From Symbiobacterium thermophilum IAM 14863 (GTDB lineage: Bacteria; Bacillota; Sulfobacillia; Symbiobacteriales; Symbiobacteriaceae): a DNA stretch of 64,000 bases. Each line of letters opens with the position of its first letter. Position 1 is the stretch's first letter. The translations under genes and the position numbers were made by a program. The stretch spans positions 62,001 through 126,000 of the forward strand of contig NC_006177.1 in NCBI RefSeq assembly GCF_000009905.1. The letters run 5' to 3'. Under the pieces are notes generated by a model that saw only the letters and a list, made by a program, of their open reading frames with translations, had not been told where the DNA came from and made no database searches. Of this stretch, positions 7,911-16,666 are shown in pieces.

Positions 7911-10900
7911 TTACCAAGCCATGAGCAGATCCGGCAGATCAGGGGCGAACCGGCCATCGGAGGTGAACCAGTTCCCATACGACTTCAAGACGACGTTACG
8001 GGAGTAGGTATACCGTCCCTGGCTGTTCACCGTTTCCAGCCTATCTGCCACCGTATCCTTCAGCTTGAAGTGAATGGCGTTCGCCGTCACTTCAAACGAC
8101 TCCACGTCCGACGACAGATCGACAATCACATCGGGGTTGGAGCTGTCCTTGGTAGCTACCGTGACCACCATTAGTGCGTTCAGGTGGACGGCACCGTCCT
8201 GGAAGCCCGACCCATGCAGCGTAATGGTGTCCGTCTGCGGGTTGTAGGAGACCGCTCGTACGGTTACGTGGGCACGAATCGGCACCGCCATCACCGGCAG
8301 GCTGTTGTCACCTGAGCTGACGAGCCATCCCGCTTCGCCCGAGAGGCTGCTCGCCCCCGATGCTGCAATCGCAGCCATCGTATCCTTGCTGATGGTAAAG
8401 CTCGCCTGCGTAGAGCTGGTGGGCCGCACCCAATCCGAGGACGTCCCCAGTGCCACAGCTCCGATCATCAGACGATGCGGATAGATGGTTGCCCCACTGA
8501 ATCCGCTACCGTAAAGGTAGACCCGACCGGAACCGTCGGCGTTCTTCTCGATGGCTGCGTACTCCAGGTAGGGAGTGGGCGACACGTAGTTGTCGCTCAG
8601 ATTCTCCTCGTCTGCGGCTACCTGGCCGGAAGCATCTCGTACATACCAGCCAGGCTCAGTACCCAAGAGCACCTTGCCGTAGAAGTCATCTGCCGTGAAA
8701 CCGAGCCCAGACAGGTCGCAAGTGAACGACCCGTTGGAAACGGTGCAGCTAGCACCGCCGAGATACCGCCGATACCTGGGCGAGGCCGACTGGTTTTCCA
8801 AGTACAGGAGCGTGGGATCCAGGTAGCCGCTGCTCTGGACGCCGGATGCGGTAACCGTGAGCTTCAACCCGTCATTTGCAGAGGCGCTCCAGCGCACCCG
8901 GGAGATGTTCACCTTCAACGGGGTCTCCACAATGACACGCTCACTGGAGTCCCAAGGATAGAGGTCAGACTTGGCGCTGTCACCGTAGCCGTTGTTGACT
9001 ACAACGTAGTACCGGTCAGAGCTGGGGAGGGCCTTCCGCGGGACCAGCACATGCGGGTTGGAGGTCGCATCCTTGATCTCGCCGGCGTAGATCGGCGTGG
9101 AACTGCCGCTCCGGAAGACCTTCGCATATCCACCTGGCACGTTGGTTAGGTTGAGTTCGAGCACCAGGTAATCGTCGGAAGGCTGCACCCGGTCACTAAC
9201 CTTGTTCTTATCCCCGTAGGTGCGGACGATCTCAGGTTGGCCGGGGGCGCTGTTGACAGCCGTAATCTCAATCGTGTCAGAAGTTGCGTTGCCGAACGTG
9301 GCCTCCCAGACATCGGTACCGGTCTTGCCCGTGCCGTAGACAGTGAACTCTGCGACGCCGTTCACGATCCTGGCGGTGGCAATGTGGTCCGGGCTACCAG
9401 CAACACGGGTGGCACCCGCACCACCGGTCTGACGAGTCAACGTCACAGTGCCGCCGTCGATGGGCATGAGACCGTCTGTGTCATCATAGATCCGCGCCTT
9501 GATCTTGATGCTGGACGAGGCCGAAGCCCGGAGAACGCCCTTTTCCATGTCGGTTACATTCGCCGACGGCACTTCAGCGGTCAAGCGCAGTCGGGCGTCC
9601 GTGAGGCTGCCGACGTAAGTCGCGGTTGTCTGACCCGTCAGGCCGACGCCAGACGAAGCCGAGCCGACCTCACCGTTGTCTGCGATCGCGTCGGTAGTGG
9701 CCCGAACCCCGACCACCTTGACGTTCACCGTACCGCTCTTGCCGTATCCCAGCGTCAGGAACGCGGTGCCGTTACGCGTACGGGCTACCACCCCACCGGT
9801 CGCATCCGCCACGGGGACAAAGCCCGTGTTGCCGAGGTAGAGCGTCACACCCTCCGGCAGGCCGTCAACGATCTTGTCGTTGTTGGATGTTGTAACCTCA
9901 ACTTGGAAGGCGTAGCTGCCGTCAGGCACAAGGTTGCCCTGGGCGTCGACCACGGCGACCCGCAGCTCGATCAGCGCTCCAGGATACCGGGTTGCGTAAG
10001 CGCCACCCACCTCAAACTTGGCCGGCCGCCCCACCTGGACCTCCTGGAACCGCAGGGAGACCGGGATCACGCTGTAGGGCTGGCCGCTGGTCACGATGCC
10101 CCGCACCGTCACCGTCTCGGCCTTGACGCCCGGCGTTACGGTCGCCTCGGCGGAACGAGCGCCGGAAGCGATGGTGACCGTCCGGGTCACGGTGGCGTCG
10201 TCAGAGGTGGTGTCCAACTCGATCACGATGGCCGAGCCGGAGTTGTTGGTCACCGGGTTGCCGGCCTCGTTCTGCAGCTCCACCCGCAGCCGGACCGGCG
10301 TCGTGCCGTCAGCCTTGTACGGCCCCTCCGTGGTGGGCACCAGCACGATGCGGGTGCTGCTGGCGAAGTTCACGTCGAGGGCGTCGCTGTTCAGCCCGAT
10401 GGCCGAGGCCGTCACCGTGTAGGAGCCGACCTCGTCAGCCTTCACCTCGAAGGTCGCCACGCCGCCCACGGTCTGCGCCACCGAGTTGACGATGGTCAGG
10501 CCCGAATCCCGGGTGGAGAGGATGACGTTGCGGCCGCCGTCGTACGCCACCAGGTTGCCCTCGGCGTCGACGACCTCAACCTCGATCTTGCCGGTCCGGC
10601 CCGCCGTGAAGGCCCCCGCCTGCACCGGCCGGATCCGCAGGCCCGCAGCCTCCGCCGCCTGGCCCAGGACCGCCACCTGATAGGTCTGCGTCACGCTGCC
10701 GCTGGCCAGGGTGATCGTGGCCATGCCCGCCTTCGTGCCGGCGGTGAACTTGCCGGTGGCGACGTCAAAGGTGCCCATGTTCCCGCTCACCGTGGCGGTC
10801 AGCAGGCTGTTGGGCATCGTGCGGCCCTGGGCGTCCTTCGCCACCACGTTCAGGGTGATGGACTCGCCCGCGTTCACCTGCGTCGGGCCGCTGATGGAGA

Positions 10901-11777
10901 TCGAGGCGACCTCTCCGCCCTGGGTGACGGTGATGGTTTGCCGGGCCACGTTGCCGGCCAGGTCGTAGGCCTCCACCGTGATGGCGTTGGGACCGGGCTG
11001 GAGCGGCACCACGGCGCTGAACTGGCCGTTCTGGAACACCGCCTGCACGCCGTTCACCAGCACCGCCTTGGCGCCGGTCGCCGTGCCGGAGATGGTGACC
11101 GACTCCGCCACGGTGGCCTCCGGAATCGAGCCCGACAGCGTCAGCACCGGCGGCTGGTCGTCAAAGTGCTTCTGCGCCAGGGTCTTGCCGTCGGCCAGGG
11201 GAAGGGTGGTCATCGCCCGGGCCAGCGACTCAAAGATGACCCCGCGCACCGCCGGCAGGTTGGCCAGGGCCTCGGCGCCCACCGAGGGGGCCAGGCCGAG
11301 CTCCGCGGCGGTCCGCATGATGGTCACCGGATCCCACGGGCCCAGGGGTTCGCGGCCGACCATTCGGAGCAGGATGGTGTAGACCTCGGCATACGAGATG
11401 TTGGCATTCGGGTCGAAGTTGTTTGCGTCGCGGCCCCGCAGCAGCCCCATCCGGGCGCCCAGCTCGATGTAGCCGGCCCCCCAGTGGCCCCGGGAGTCCG
11501 CGAACCGGACCGCGCTGGCCAGGAGTGGCGCCAGCTCCGCCTGGCCGTTGGCGGCCACGGCGATCTTCGCGAGCTCGGCGCGGGTGATGTTGGCGTCCGC
11601 GTTGATCCGCCCGTACTCGTCACCCTGGACGATTCCGTACAGCTTCAGGAACTCGATGGCCTCGTCCTGTGACGAGGGTCCCGCCGGTGTCGCGGCGAGC
11701 GCCGGCGCCAGGGTCGAGATCAGGAGGCACAGGCACACCAACGTGGCCAGCCATGATCTCTTGAGCACTCTTGACAT
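7911..11777 (-). CDS. Large SLH-domain surface protein with Ig-like repeats (paralog 1)
   Basis: 1288 residues from ATG 11777, chosen because GAGGAGG sits at the right distance upstream; a TTG nine bases earlier is too close to it. The signal peptide is basic, then hydrophobic, ending APALA. Next come S-layer homology motifs (about residues 35-190; LKLYGIVQG, ITRAELAKIAV, FADSRGHWG), which normally bind cell-wall polysaccharide. An Ig-like domain (VTISGTATGA) follows, then a long series of invasin/Big-like beta domains (ISISGPTQVNAGESI) to the C-terminus. It is probably a secreted S-layer or surface-scaffold protein. It is homologous along its length to the gene directly upstream. The half nearest its C-terminus (7911 to about 10000) is visibly less G+C-rich than the N-terminal half. 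Confidence 0.88.
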   Translation of the reverse strand: MSRVLKRSWLATLVCLCLLISTLAPALAATPAGPSSQDEAIEFLKLYGIVQGDEYGRINADANITRAELAKIAVAANGQAELAPLLASAVRFADSRGHWGAGYIELGARMGLLRGRDANNFDPNANISYAEVYTILLRMVGREPLGPWDPVTIMRTAAELGLAPSVGAEALANLPAVRGVIFESLARAMTTLPLADGKTLAQKHFDDQPPVLTLSGSIPEATVAESVTISGTATGAKAVLVNGVQAVFQNGQFSAVVPLQPGPNAITVEAYDLAGNVARQTITVTQGGEVASISISGPTQVNAGESITLNVVAKDAQGRTMPNSLLTATVSGNMGTFDVATGKFTAGTKAGMATITLASGSVTQTYQVAVLGQAAEAAGLRIRPVQAGAFTAGRTGKIEVEVVDAEGNLVAYDGGRNVILSTRDSGLTIVNSVAQTVGGVATFEVKADEVGSYTVTASAIGLNSDALDVNFASSTRIVLVPTTEGPYKADGTTPVRLRVELQNEAGNPVTNNSGSAIVIELDTTSDDATVTRTVTIASGARSAEATVTPGVKAETVTVRGIVTSGQPYSVIPVSLRFQEVQVGRPAKFEVGGAYATRYPGALIELRVAVVDAQGNLVPDGSYAFQVEVTTSNNDKIVDGLPEGVTLYLGNTGFVPVADATGGVVARTRNGTAFLTLGYGKSGTVNVKVVGVRATTDAIADNGEVGSASSGVGLTGQTTATYVGSLTDARLRLTAEVPSANVTDMEKGVLRASASSSIKIKARIYDDTDGLMPIDGGTVTLTRQTGGAGATRVAGSPDHIATARIVNGVAEFTVYGTGKTGTDVWEATFGNATSDTIEITAVNSAPGQPEIVRTYGDKNKVSDRVQPSDDYLVLELNLTNVPGGYAKVFRSGSSTPIYAGEIKDATSNPHVLVPRKALPSSDRYYVVVNNGYGDSAKSDLYPWDSSERVIVETPLKVNISRVRWSASANDGLKLTVTASGVQSSGYLDPTLLYLENQSASPRYRRYLGGASCTVSNGSFTCDLSGLGFTADDFYGKVLLGTEPGWYVRDASGQVAADEENLSDNYVSPTPYLEYAAIEKNADGSGRVYLYGSGFSGATIYPHRLMIGAVALGTSSDWVRPTSSTQASFTISKDTMAAIAASGASSLSGEAGWLVSSGDNSLPVMAVPIRAHVTVRAVSYNPQTDTITLHGSGFQDGAVHLNALMVVTVATKDSSNPDVIVDLSSDVESFEVTANAIHFKLKDTVADRLETVNSQGRYTYSRNVVLKSYGNWFTSDGRFAPDLPDLLMAW

Positions 11778-11837
11778 CGTCGGCAATTCCTCCTCTGGCA
11801 GTATTGAAAGCGAAGGAAGCGCAACCGGAAGCCGATG

Positions 11838-11941
11838 TCCGGCCGGGTGGAGCCTTCAGCCATTCCGCCCACCAAAGAGATTCCACAGGTCCCCGAAAAT
11901 CCCTGTAATGCGCGGCCTGACTTGGGCTCCACCCGGTCCGG
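11838..11941. repeat. MITE-like element, 94 bp with 12-bp TIRs and 5-bp duplication
   Basis: 11843-11854 (CCGGGTGGAGCC) is perfectly inverted at 11925-11936. Both sides are flanked by the same direct pentamer TCCGG (11838-11842 and 11937-11941). That is the structure of a small non-autonomous insertion. It lies between the two tandem S-layer genes and would be transcribed in the leader of the downstream one, where it could fold with a 12-bp stem. It could instead be a leader hairpin with a chance pentamer. Confidence 0.5.
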
Positions 11942-11956
11942 GAAAATGTGGCAAGG

Positions 11957-14900
11957 CTACTTGTTCGGCACCGCGAACTGCACCGAGAAGTCGGGCAGTC
12001 GCACCACCGGTCGGCCCGCGGCGTCGACGAGCCAGCCGTCCAGGGTGTTCATGTAGACCACCCGGCCGTTGAACCGGTTCACGAACTCCGCCGCATCCTC
12101 CGCGGAGAACTGGACCGTGATGACCCCGGTCGTGTCGCCGACCGCCGTGGGCGAGGTCTTCGGCGACCAGCCGCCGTCCTGGGTGTTCAGGACGAACCGG
12201 AGCCTGCCGGGGTCGAGCACCGCGCCGGCCAGGTTGCTGCCGGTGAGCCGCAGGATGCCGGTCGTCCGGTCGTACTCCGCACGGGTCACCGTCGCCCGGC
12301 TGTAGACCGGGGCCATGGTGCCCGTGATGGCGCCGACCCGGTTGGCGCTGCTGCCTGAGCCGGTGTACAGCCATCCGGCGTCCGCCGCGATATAGAGCCG
12401 GGAGCCGCTCAGCTTGGACAGCTGCGACACCGTCGCATTGGAGAGGTTCACGACGATCTGCTCGTCGGTGGGCGTCACCGCGGTCTTGTCCTGGCTGGTC
12501 AGCTTCACGGTTTCCGCCTGGTCGGTGATGCCGATCGCCGTCAGGTTCAACGTGCCCTGGCGGAAGCCCTCGCCGTAGAGATACAGCCGCTTGCCGTCCA
12601 GGTCCAGCGCCGCCTCGGCGATGGTCGCCATCGGCTTCACCGGCACCTTCGTCGCGGGCTGGGCGAACTGCGTGCGCTCCTTGTTCACGAACCAGCCCAT
12701 GTCGGCCTCCACGTAGACGTCGGAGCCATGGAACCGGTCCGGCGTCAGTTCGTCCTTCTGGTCGTTCAGCAGGATGACCACGGAGGAGGAGGTGACCGAG
12801 CTCACCGTTACCACGGACGGATCGAGCCGCAGCACTTCCTTGCCGTCCACGATGCGGATCTTGCTGGGATCCACCGTGCCCGTGCTGGTCAGCCGGCTCG
12901 TGGAGAGCGTCAGCCGCCCGGTGAGCGCGTCGTAGGTGGCGCTGTTCAGCCTGTAATCCGAGTTGTAGTCGACGACGGTGGCCATGGTGTAGTCATCCAG
13001 GGCCAGAGACCGCGGGCTGTCGCCGGCCGCGTTGTTGACCACCACTTCGTAGTAGTAGGTGCCGACCTTCAGGGCGCTGCGCGGGATGCGAATGGTGGGC
13101 ACCCCGTTGGCCAGGTCGATGGCCTCGCTGGTGAAGAACGGCCGGGACTCGCCCTTCCGGTAGACCTTGGCGATCACGTAGTTCGTCGGCTGGTTGCCGT
13201 ACAGCGCATCCTGCCGGGCCAGCGTGATCTCCATGAAGTCGGCGTCCGGCCCCACGTAGCCGCCCACCGGCGACAGGCCGCCCTGCTTCACGCCGTGGAT
13301 GGCGATCACCTCAGGGGCGGGCGGCGCCGTGCGGTTCACGGCGATCGTGAGGGGCTGGCTCTTCATACTGCCGACCGTGACCACGTACTGGTCCCAGCCC
13401 TCCTCCGAGGTGGCGTACACCGTGAACTCGGCCACCCCGTCCTGGGTCATGCGCCGGTTCACCCCGGCGATCCGGGTGACGCCGGTGCCGTTGGGCAGCC
13501 GCTCCAGCGTGGCGTACTCCCGGAAGTTGGGGATCGGGTTGTTGTACGCGTCCACGACCTTGGCCCGGACCGTCAGCGCCTTGGCGGACTTCACCGCACC
13601 GCCGGGCTGGTCCTTGCCCAGGTCGGAGTCCACCGTCAGGATGACCTTGGCGGGGGTGCCGGAGAACGAAACCTCCCGCGAGGGGGCGTAGAAGTTCAGC
13701 GACGAGGCTGCCGCCCCGAAGTCGGTGCCGTTGAACGCCTCATAGGTGGCGCCCACGGGCACCGGCGTGATCTTCACCGTGCCGCTGCGCTCGTACACCA
13801 GCGTCAGCCTGGCGACGCCCTTCTCGGTCCGGCCGATCACCGACATCGGGTTCTTGTTGGGATCGGAGGCCGAGCGGCCGTCGCTCACCGGCGTATACCC
13901 GGAGCCGGGGAAGGTGAGCGTCACGCCTTCGGGGATGCCGTCGATCAGCCGGTCGTTGTTGCTGGTGCTCAGCTTCAGCTGGAAGGCGTAGGAGCCCGTT
14001 GTGACGAGTCGGTTGGAGGCGTCACGCACCTCCACCGTGACCGTGACGGCTTCGCCCGGCTTGGGGTTGGTCTTGCTGAAGGTGACCTCGAACCGGGAGC
14101 CGGTCATGCCCTGATCCACGGGCAGCGACAGGGTCTGCACGGAGTACTTGTGGTCTGAGATGACCTCGCCGCGGATCGTCGCGGTGCCGGGCATCTCCCC
14201 GGCGACGAAGACCGCGTCGCTGCCGCTGGAGTTGGAGCGGCCCCGCGGGATGACCACGAGATCGTTGGTGAAGTACCCGTCGGTGCCCGAGGCCGTCAGC
14301 AGCACCAGGATGTCCCGGTCAGACTGGTTGGTGATGGACCGGCCGTTCTCGTCCACCAGCGCCGCCCGGATGGTGGCCTTGGAGGAGCCGTCGGGCTTCA
14401 GCTGCTTCGGGTTCGGGGTGAGGACGATGCGGGTGGACTCCAGGAACTGCACGTCGACCTCGGCCGACTTCAGCCCCGGGCTCGACACTGTCAGAGTGGC
14501 GGTGCCGGTGCGGGAGGCCTTGATGGTGAACGTGGCGACGCCCTTCTCGGTCTGCACGGTGCTGTCGGACACCGTGAGCCCGCTCATGCCGGACGTCCGC
14601 AGGGTAACGGTGCGGAAGTAGTCGTCGGTGACCACCTTGCCGCCCTCGTCCAGCACCCGCACGGTGACCGTGGTCTCCTTGCCGACGGCCGGGGCGTGGC
14701 CCTTGTTGATCTCCAGGATCTCGAGCGCGGCCGCCTTCTCCGACGGACCGTAGACCTGGAAGCTGTATGTGCCGCGGGCGTTGCCCGACCGCAGGGTGAG
14801 CGTGCCGCGCCCCATCTGGTCCGAGGTCTTCAGGGTCATCGTCCGGGTGTCGAAGGTGGCCAGATCGCCGGTGACCGTCGCCTCCAGGTCCTCCAGGGGA

Positions 14901-15850
14901 ACGGTGTTGCCCCGGCTGTCCGTGGCCGTCACCTCCAGCCGCACGCTGCTGTTGGCGGGCACGATGCTCGGCCCGCTGATGGTGATGCGGCTGGCCACGC
15001 CCTTGCGCTCGATGGTGAGCGTCCGGACGGCGGTGTTGCCCGCCCGGTCCGTCGCCTCCACCGTCACGTTATTCACGCCCAGATCCAGCGAGACGGCATG
15101 CGAGAAGGTCCCCGTTCTGGGATCGAAGGTGGCCTGCTGACCGGCCACCGTCACGCTGCGGGCGCCGATCGCCTTGCCCGTGACGGTGACCCGCGCCTCC
15201 GTGGTGGGCGTCTGGACCGGATCAACGGTGAGGGAGGGCGGAACCTGGTCGATGTGCTTGCGCAGCAGGTTCGGCGCGTCCCGCAGGGGCACGTTGACCA
15301 GGGTGGAGGCCAGTGCCCAGAAGACCGGACCGCGCGTGGCGTACTCACGGGCCCCCACCCCCGAAGGGGCGATGCCCAGGGACCGGGCCCTGGCCAGGAT
15401 GTCGTCGGGGTCCCACGTGCCCGTGGGTTCCTGCTCCACCATGCGGAGCAGAACGGTCAGGACCTCGGCGTAGGTGATGCGGTCCGTGGGCCGGAACAGG
15501 CCGGAAGGATCGCCCTTCATCAGCCCGAGCTTGTACGCCATGGCGATGTCGCCTGCGCTCCAGCGGCCCTGGGCGTCGGGGAACGGCACCGTGGCCGCCA
15601 GCATCTTCGCCAGGTCGGACATGCCGTAGGAGCGGACGAAGAGCGCGGCGGCCTGCTCGCGGGTCAGCGAATCCTCCAGCCCGAGGCTGCCGTCCGGGTT
15701 GCCCAGCACGATGCCGTACTCCTGGAGCAGCTCCACCGCCTCGGCGTCGCTCAGCGGCTCGGCTGCCGCCGCCGGCCGCGTCGGGAGGAGAGCGAGGAGC
15801 ATGCAGAGCAGCAGGACAAGTGCGGCAGACGTGCGGAGTCGTTGAAACAT
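11957..15850 (-). CDS. Large SLH-domain surface protein with Ig-like repeats (paralog 2)
   Basis: 1297 residues from ATG 15850, which has AAAGGAGGTC about 11 bases upstream; the longer frame to 15892 lacks a site. The signal peptide ends RPAAAAE. SLH motifs (LLQEYGIVLG, LTREQAAALF, FPDAQGRWS, ITYAEVLTVLLRMV) occupy about residues 30-190. An Ig-like domain (VTVTGKAIGARSVTV) and successive Big/invasin-like domains follow (ITISGPSIVPANSSV). Both paralogs share SYAF or TYAF followed by STSNND/TTSNND and PEGVTL, showing tandem duplication. It is probably the main or upstream member of an S-layer pair. G+C is uniformly high, unlike paralog 1. Confidence 0.88.
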   Translation of the reverse strand: MFQRLRTSAALVLLLCMLLALLPTRPAAAAEPLSDAEAVELLQEYGIVLGNPDGSLGLEDSLTREQAAALFVRSYGMSDLAKMLAATVPFPDAQGRWSAGDIAMAYKLGLMKGDPSGLFRPTDRITYAEVLTVLLRMVEQEPTGTWDPDDILARARSLGIAPSGVGAREYATRGPVFWALASTLVNVPLRDAPNLLRKHIDQVPPSLTVDPVQTPTTEARVTVTGKAIGARSVTVAGQQATFDPRTGTFSHAVSLDLGVNNVTVEATDRAGNTAVRTLTIERKGVASRITISGPSIVPANSSVRLEVTATDSRGNTVPLEDLEATVTGDLATFDTRTMTLKTSDQMGRGTLTLRSGNARGTYSFQVYGPSEKAAALEILEINKGHAPAVGKETTVTVRVLDEGGKVVTDDYFRTVTLRTSGMSGLTVSDSTVQTEKGVATFTIKASRTGTATLTVSSPGLKSAEVDVQFLESTRIVLTPNPKQLKPDGSSKATIRAALVDENGRSITNQSDRDILVLLTASGTDGYFTNDLVVIPRGRSNSSGSDAVFVAGEMPGTATIRGEVISDHKYSVQTLSLPVDQGMTGSRFEVTFSKTNPKPGEAVTVTVEVRDASNRLVTTGSYAFQLKLSTSNNDRLIDGIPEGVTLTFPGSGYTPVSDGRSASDPNKNPMSVIGRTEKGVARLTLVYERSGTVKITPVPVGATYEAFNGTDFGAAASSLNFYAPSREVSFSGTPAKVILTVDSDLGKDQPGGAVKSAKALTVRAKVVDAYNNPIPNFREYATLERLPNGTGVTRIAGVNRRMTQDGVAEFTVYATSEEGWDQYVVTVGSMKSQPLTIAVNRTAPPAPEVIAIHGVKQGGLSPVGGYVGPDADFMEITLARQDALYGNQPTNYVIAKVYRKGESRPFFTSEAIDLANGVPTIRIPRSALKVGTYYYEVVVNNAAGDSPRSLALDDYTMATVVDYNSDYRLNSATYDALTGRLTLSTSRLTSTGTVDPSKIRIVDGKEVLRLDPSVVTVSSVTSSSVVILLNDQKDELTPDRFHGSDVYVEADMGWFVNKERTQFAQPATKVPVKPMATIAEAALDLDGKRLYLYGEGFRQGTLNLTAIGITDQAETVKLTSQDKTAVTPTDEQIVVNLSNATVSQLSKLSGSRLYIAADAGWLYTGSGSSANRVGAITGTMAPVYSRATVTRAEYDRTTGILRLTGSNLAGAVLDPGRLRFVLNTQDGGWSPKTSPTAVGDTTGVITVQFSAEDAAEFVNRFNGRVVYMNTLDGWLVDAAGRPVVRLPDFSVQFAVPNK

Positions 15851-15860
15851 GAAAGTTGGT

Positions 15861-15932
15861 GACCTCCTTTCAGCCCGCCCGCTGCGAGCCAACTAATTAG
15901 ACGGTTCAGGAGCCCCTGATGGTTGCATCAGG
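15861..15932 (-). promoter_or_regulatory. Shine-Dalgarno and leader hairpin of paralog 2
   Basis: AAAGGAGGTC at 15870-15861 (minus strand) fixes the start of the S-layer gene. Upstream, CCTGATG/CATCAGG (15915-15921, 15926-15932) forms a 7-bp hairpin with a GTTG loop in the untranslated leader. It may be an mRNA-stability element or operator. Confidence 0.5.
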
Positions 15933-15961
15933 AAGCGCTGGACGCCTGCATTTTTCCTGGT

Positions 15962-16010
15962 TTGTATACATCCAAAGGCGCCGGGTATGGTATGCTCAGT
16001 ATATAGCATA
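15962..16010 (+). promoter_or_regulatory. Candidate promoter and palindrome upstream of 16119
   Basis: TTGTAT (15962-15967), an 18-base spacer and TATGGT (15986-15991) make a plausible sigma-A promoter. It overlaps the palindrome TATGCT (15991-15996)/AGCATA (16005-16010), a possible operator. The region is the divergent intergenic space shared with the S-layer gene. Confidence 0.35.
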
Positions 16011-16118
16011 ACTCTAGATAGTTTACTCTTCATCCATTTCTAGAGATAATGGGCATGTCCTGTAGACATCGCAGGTTTTGGACAGCCCGTCCTCTGCATC
16101 GAAGGGGGTTGACACCTC

Positions 16119-16649
16119 GTGCGCCGTTCGCTCCGAAAGATCGACTCGCAGGAGGTCCAGCAGTACGCCCAATCGGAGCCGTTGTTCACGGTAACGTCGC
16201 TGGACGAGGCCCGGCAGCGCCTGGTCGACATGGGGCAGGACCCGGCCCGCTACTGCTTCTACACCTGGATGCGCCAGGGCGTGCGGTACTACCGCGTCTG
16301 GGAGGACCAGCGGCTCAAGGAGGGCATCGTGAAGCCCGCTCCTTTCGGCCAGGAGGCCGCCCGCCTGAAGCGGGCCGACGCCGAGAAGCTCTACACCGTC
16401 GCCAAGCGCTTCGCCGGCGACCGGGTGGAGTTCGCGCAGCGGGACGGCGTCCTGTGGGTCATCGACGGCGAGACGGGCAAGGCGAAAGTTGGCATCAGCG
16501 TGCCCGTGGTGGGAGGAGGATTGATTTTCTACCAGGGCGAATGGAATGAGCACCAGGCCGCCCATTTCGTCAACGCTCTTCTCGTCCGTGGACAGCGACC
16601 GGATGCCGCGTTCGTCGAAGCCGAGGCCCTGGCGGGCGTGCCGAGTTGA
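16119..16649 (+). CDS. Conserved-looking protein of unknown function
   Basis: 176 residues from GTG 16119, preceded by AAGGGGGT. No signal peptide or membrane segment. It is hydrophilic with alternating helical and strand-like stretches, Tyr-rich around YCFYTWMRQGVRYYRVW, and a glycine-rich VPVVGGG turn late in the chain. It ends 17 bases before the CtpA-type protease start and is read in the same direction, so the two may be cotranscribed. No family recognised. Confidence 0.65.
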   Translation: MRRSLRKIDSQEVQQYAQSEPLFTVTSLDEARQRLVDMGQDPARYCFYTWMRQGVRYYRVWEDQRLKEGIVKPAPFGQEAARLKRADAEKLYTVAKRFAGDRVEFAQRDGVLWVIDGETGKAKVGISVPVVGGGLIFYQGEWNEHQAAHFVNALLVRGQRPDAAFVEAEALAGVPS

Positions 16650-16666
16650 TCCGCGAGGAGGTCTTT

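Noticed and set aside
9237-14158. Long plus-strand frames opposite the S-layer genes (for example 9237-11672 and 12728-14158)
   Set aside because: They are repetitive Arg/His/Gly shadows of the Ig-like repeat genes, without ribosome sites or family motifs.
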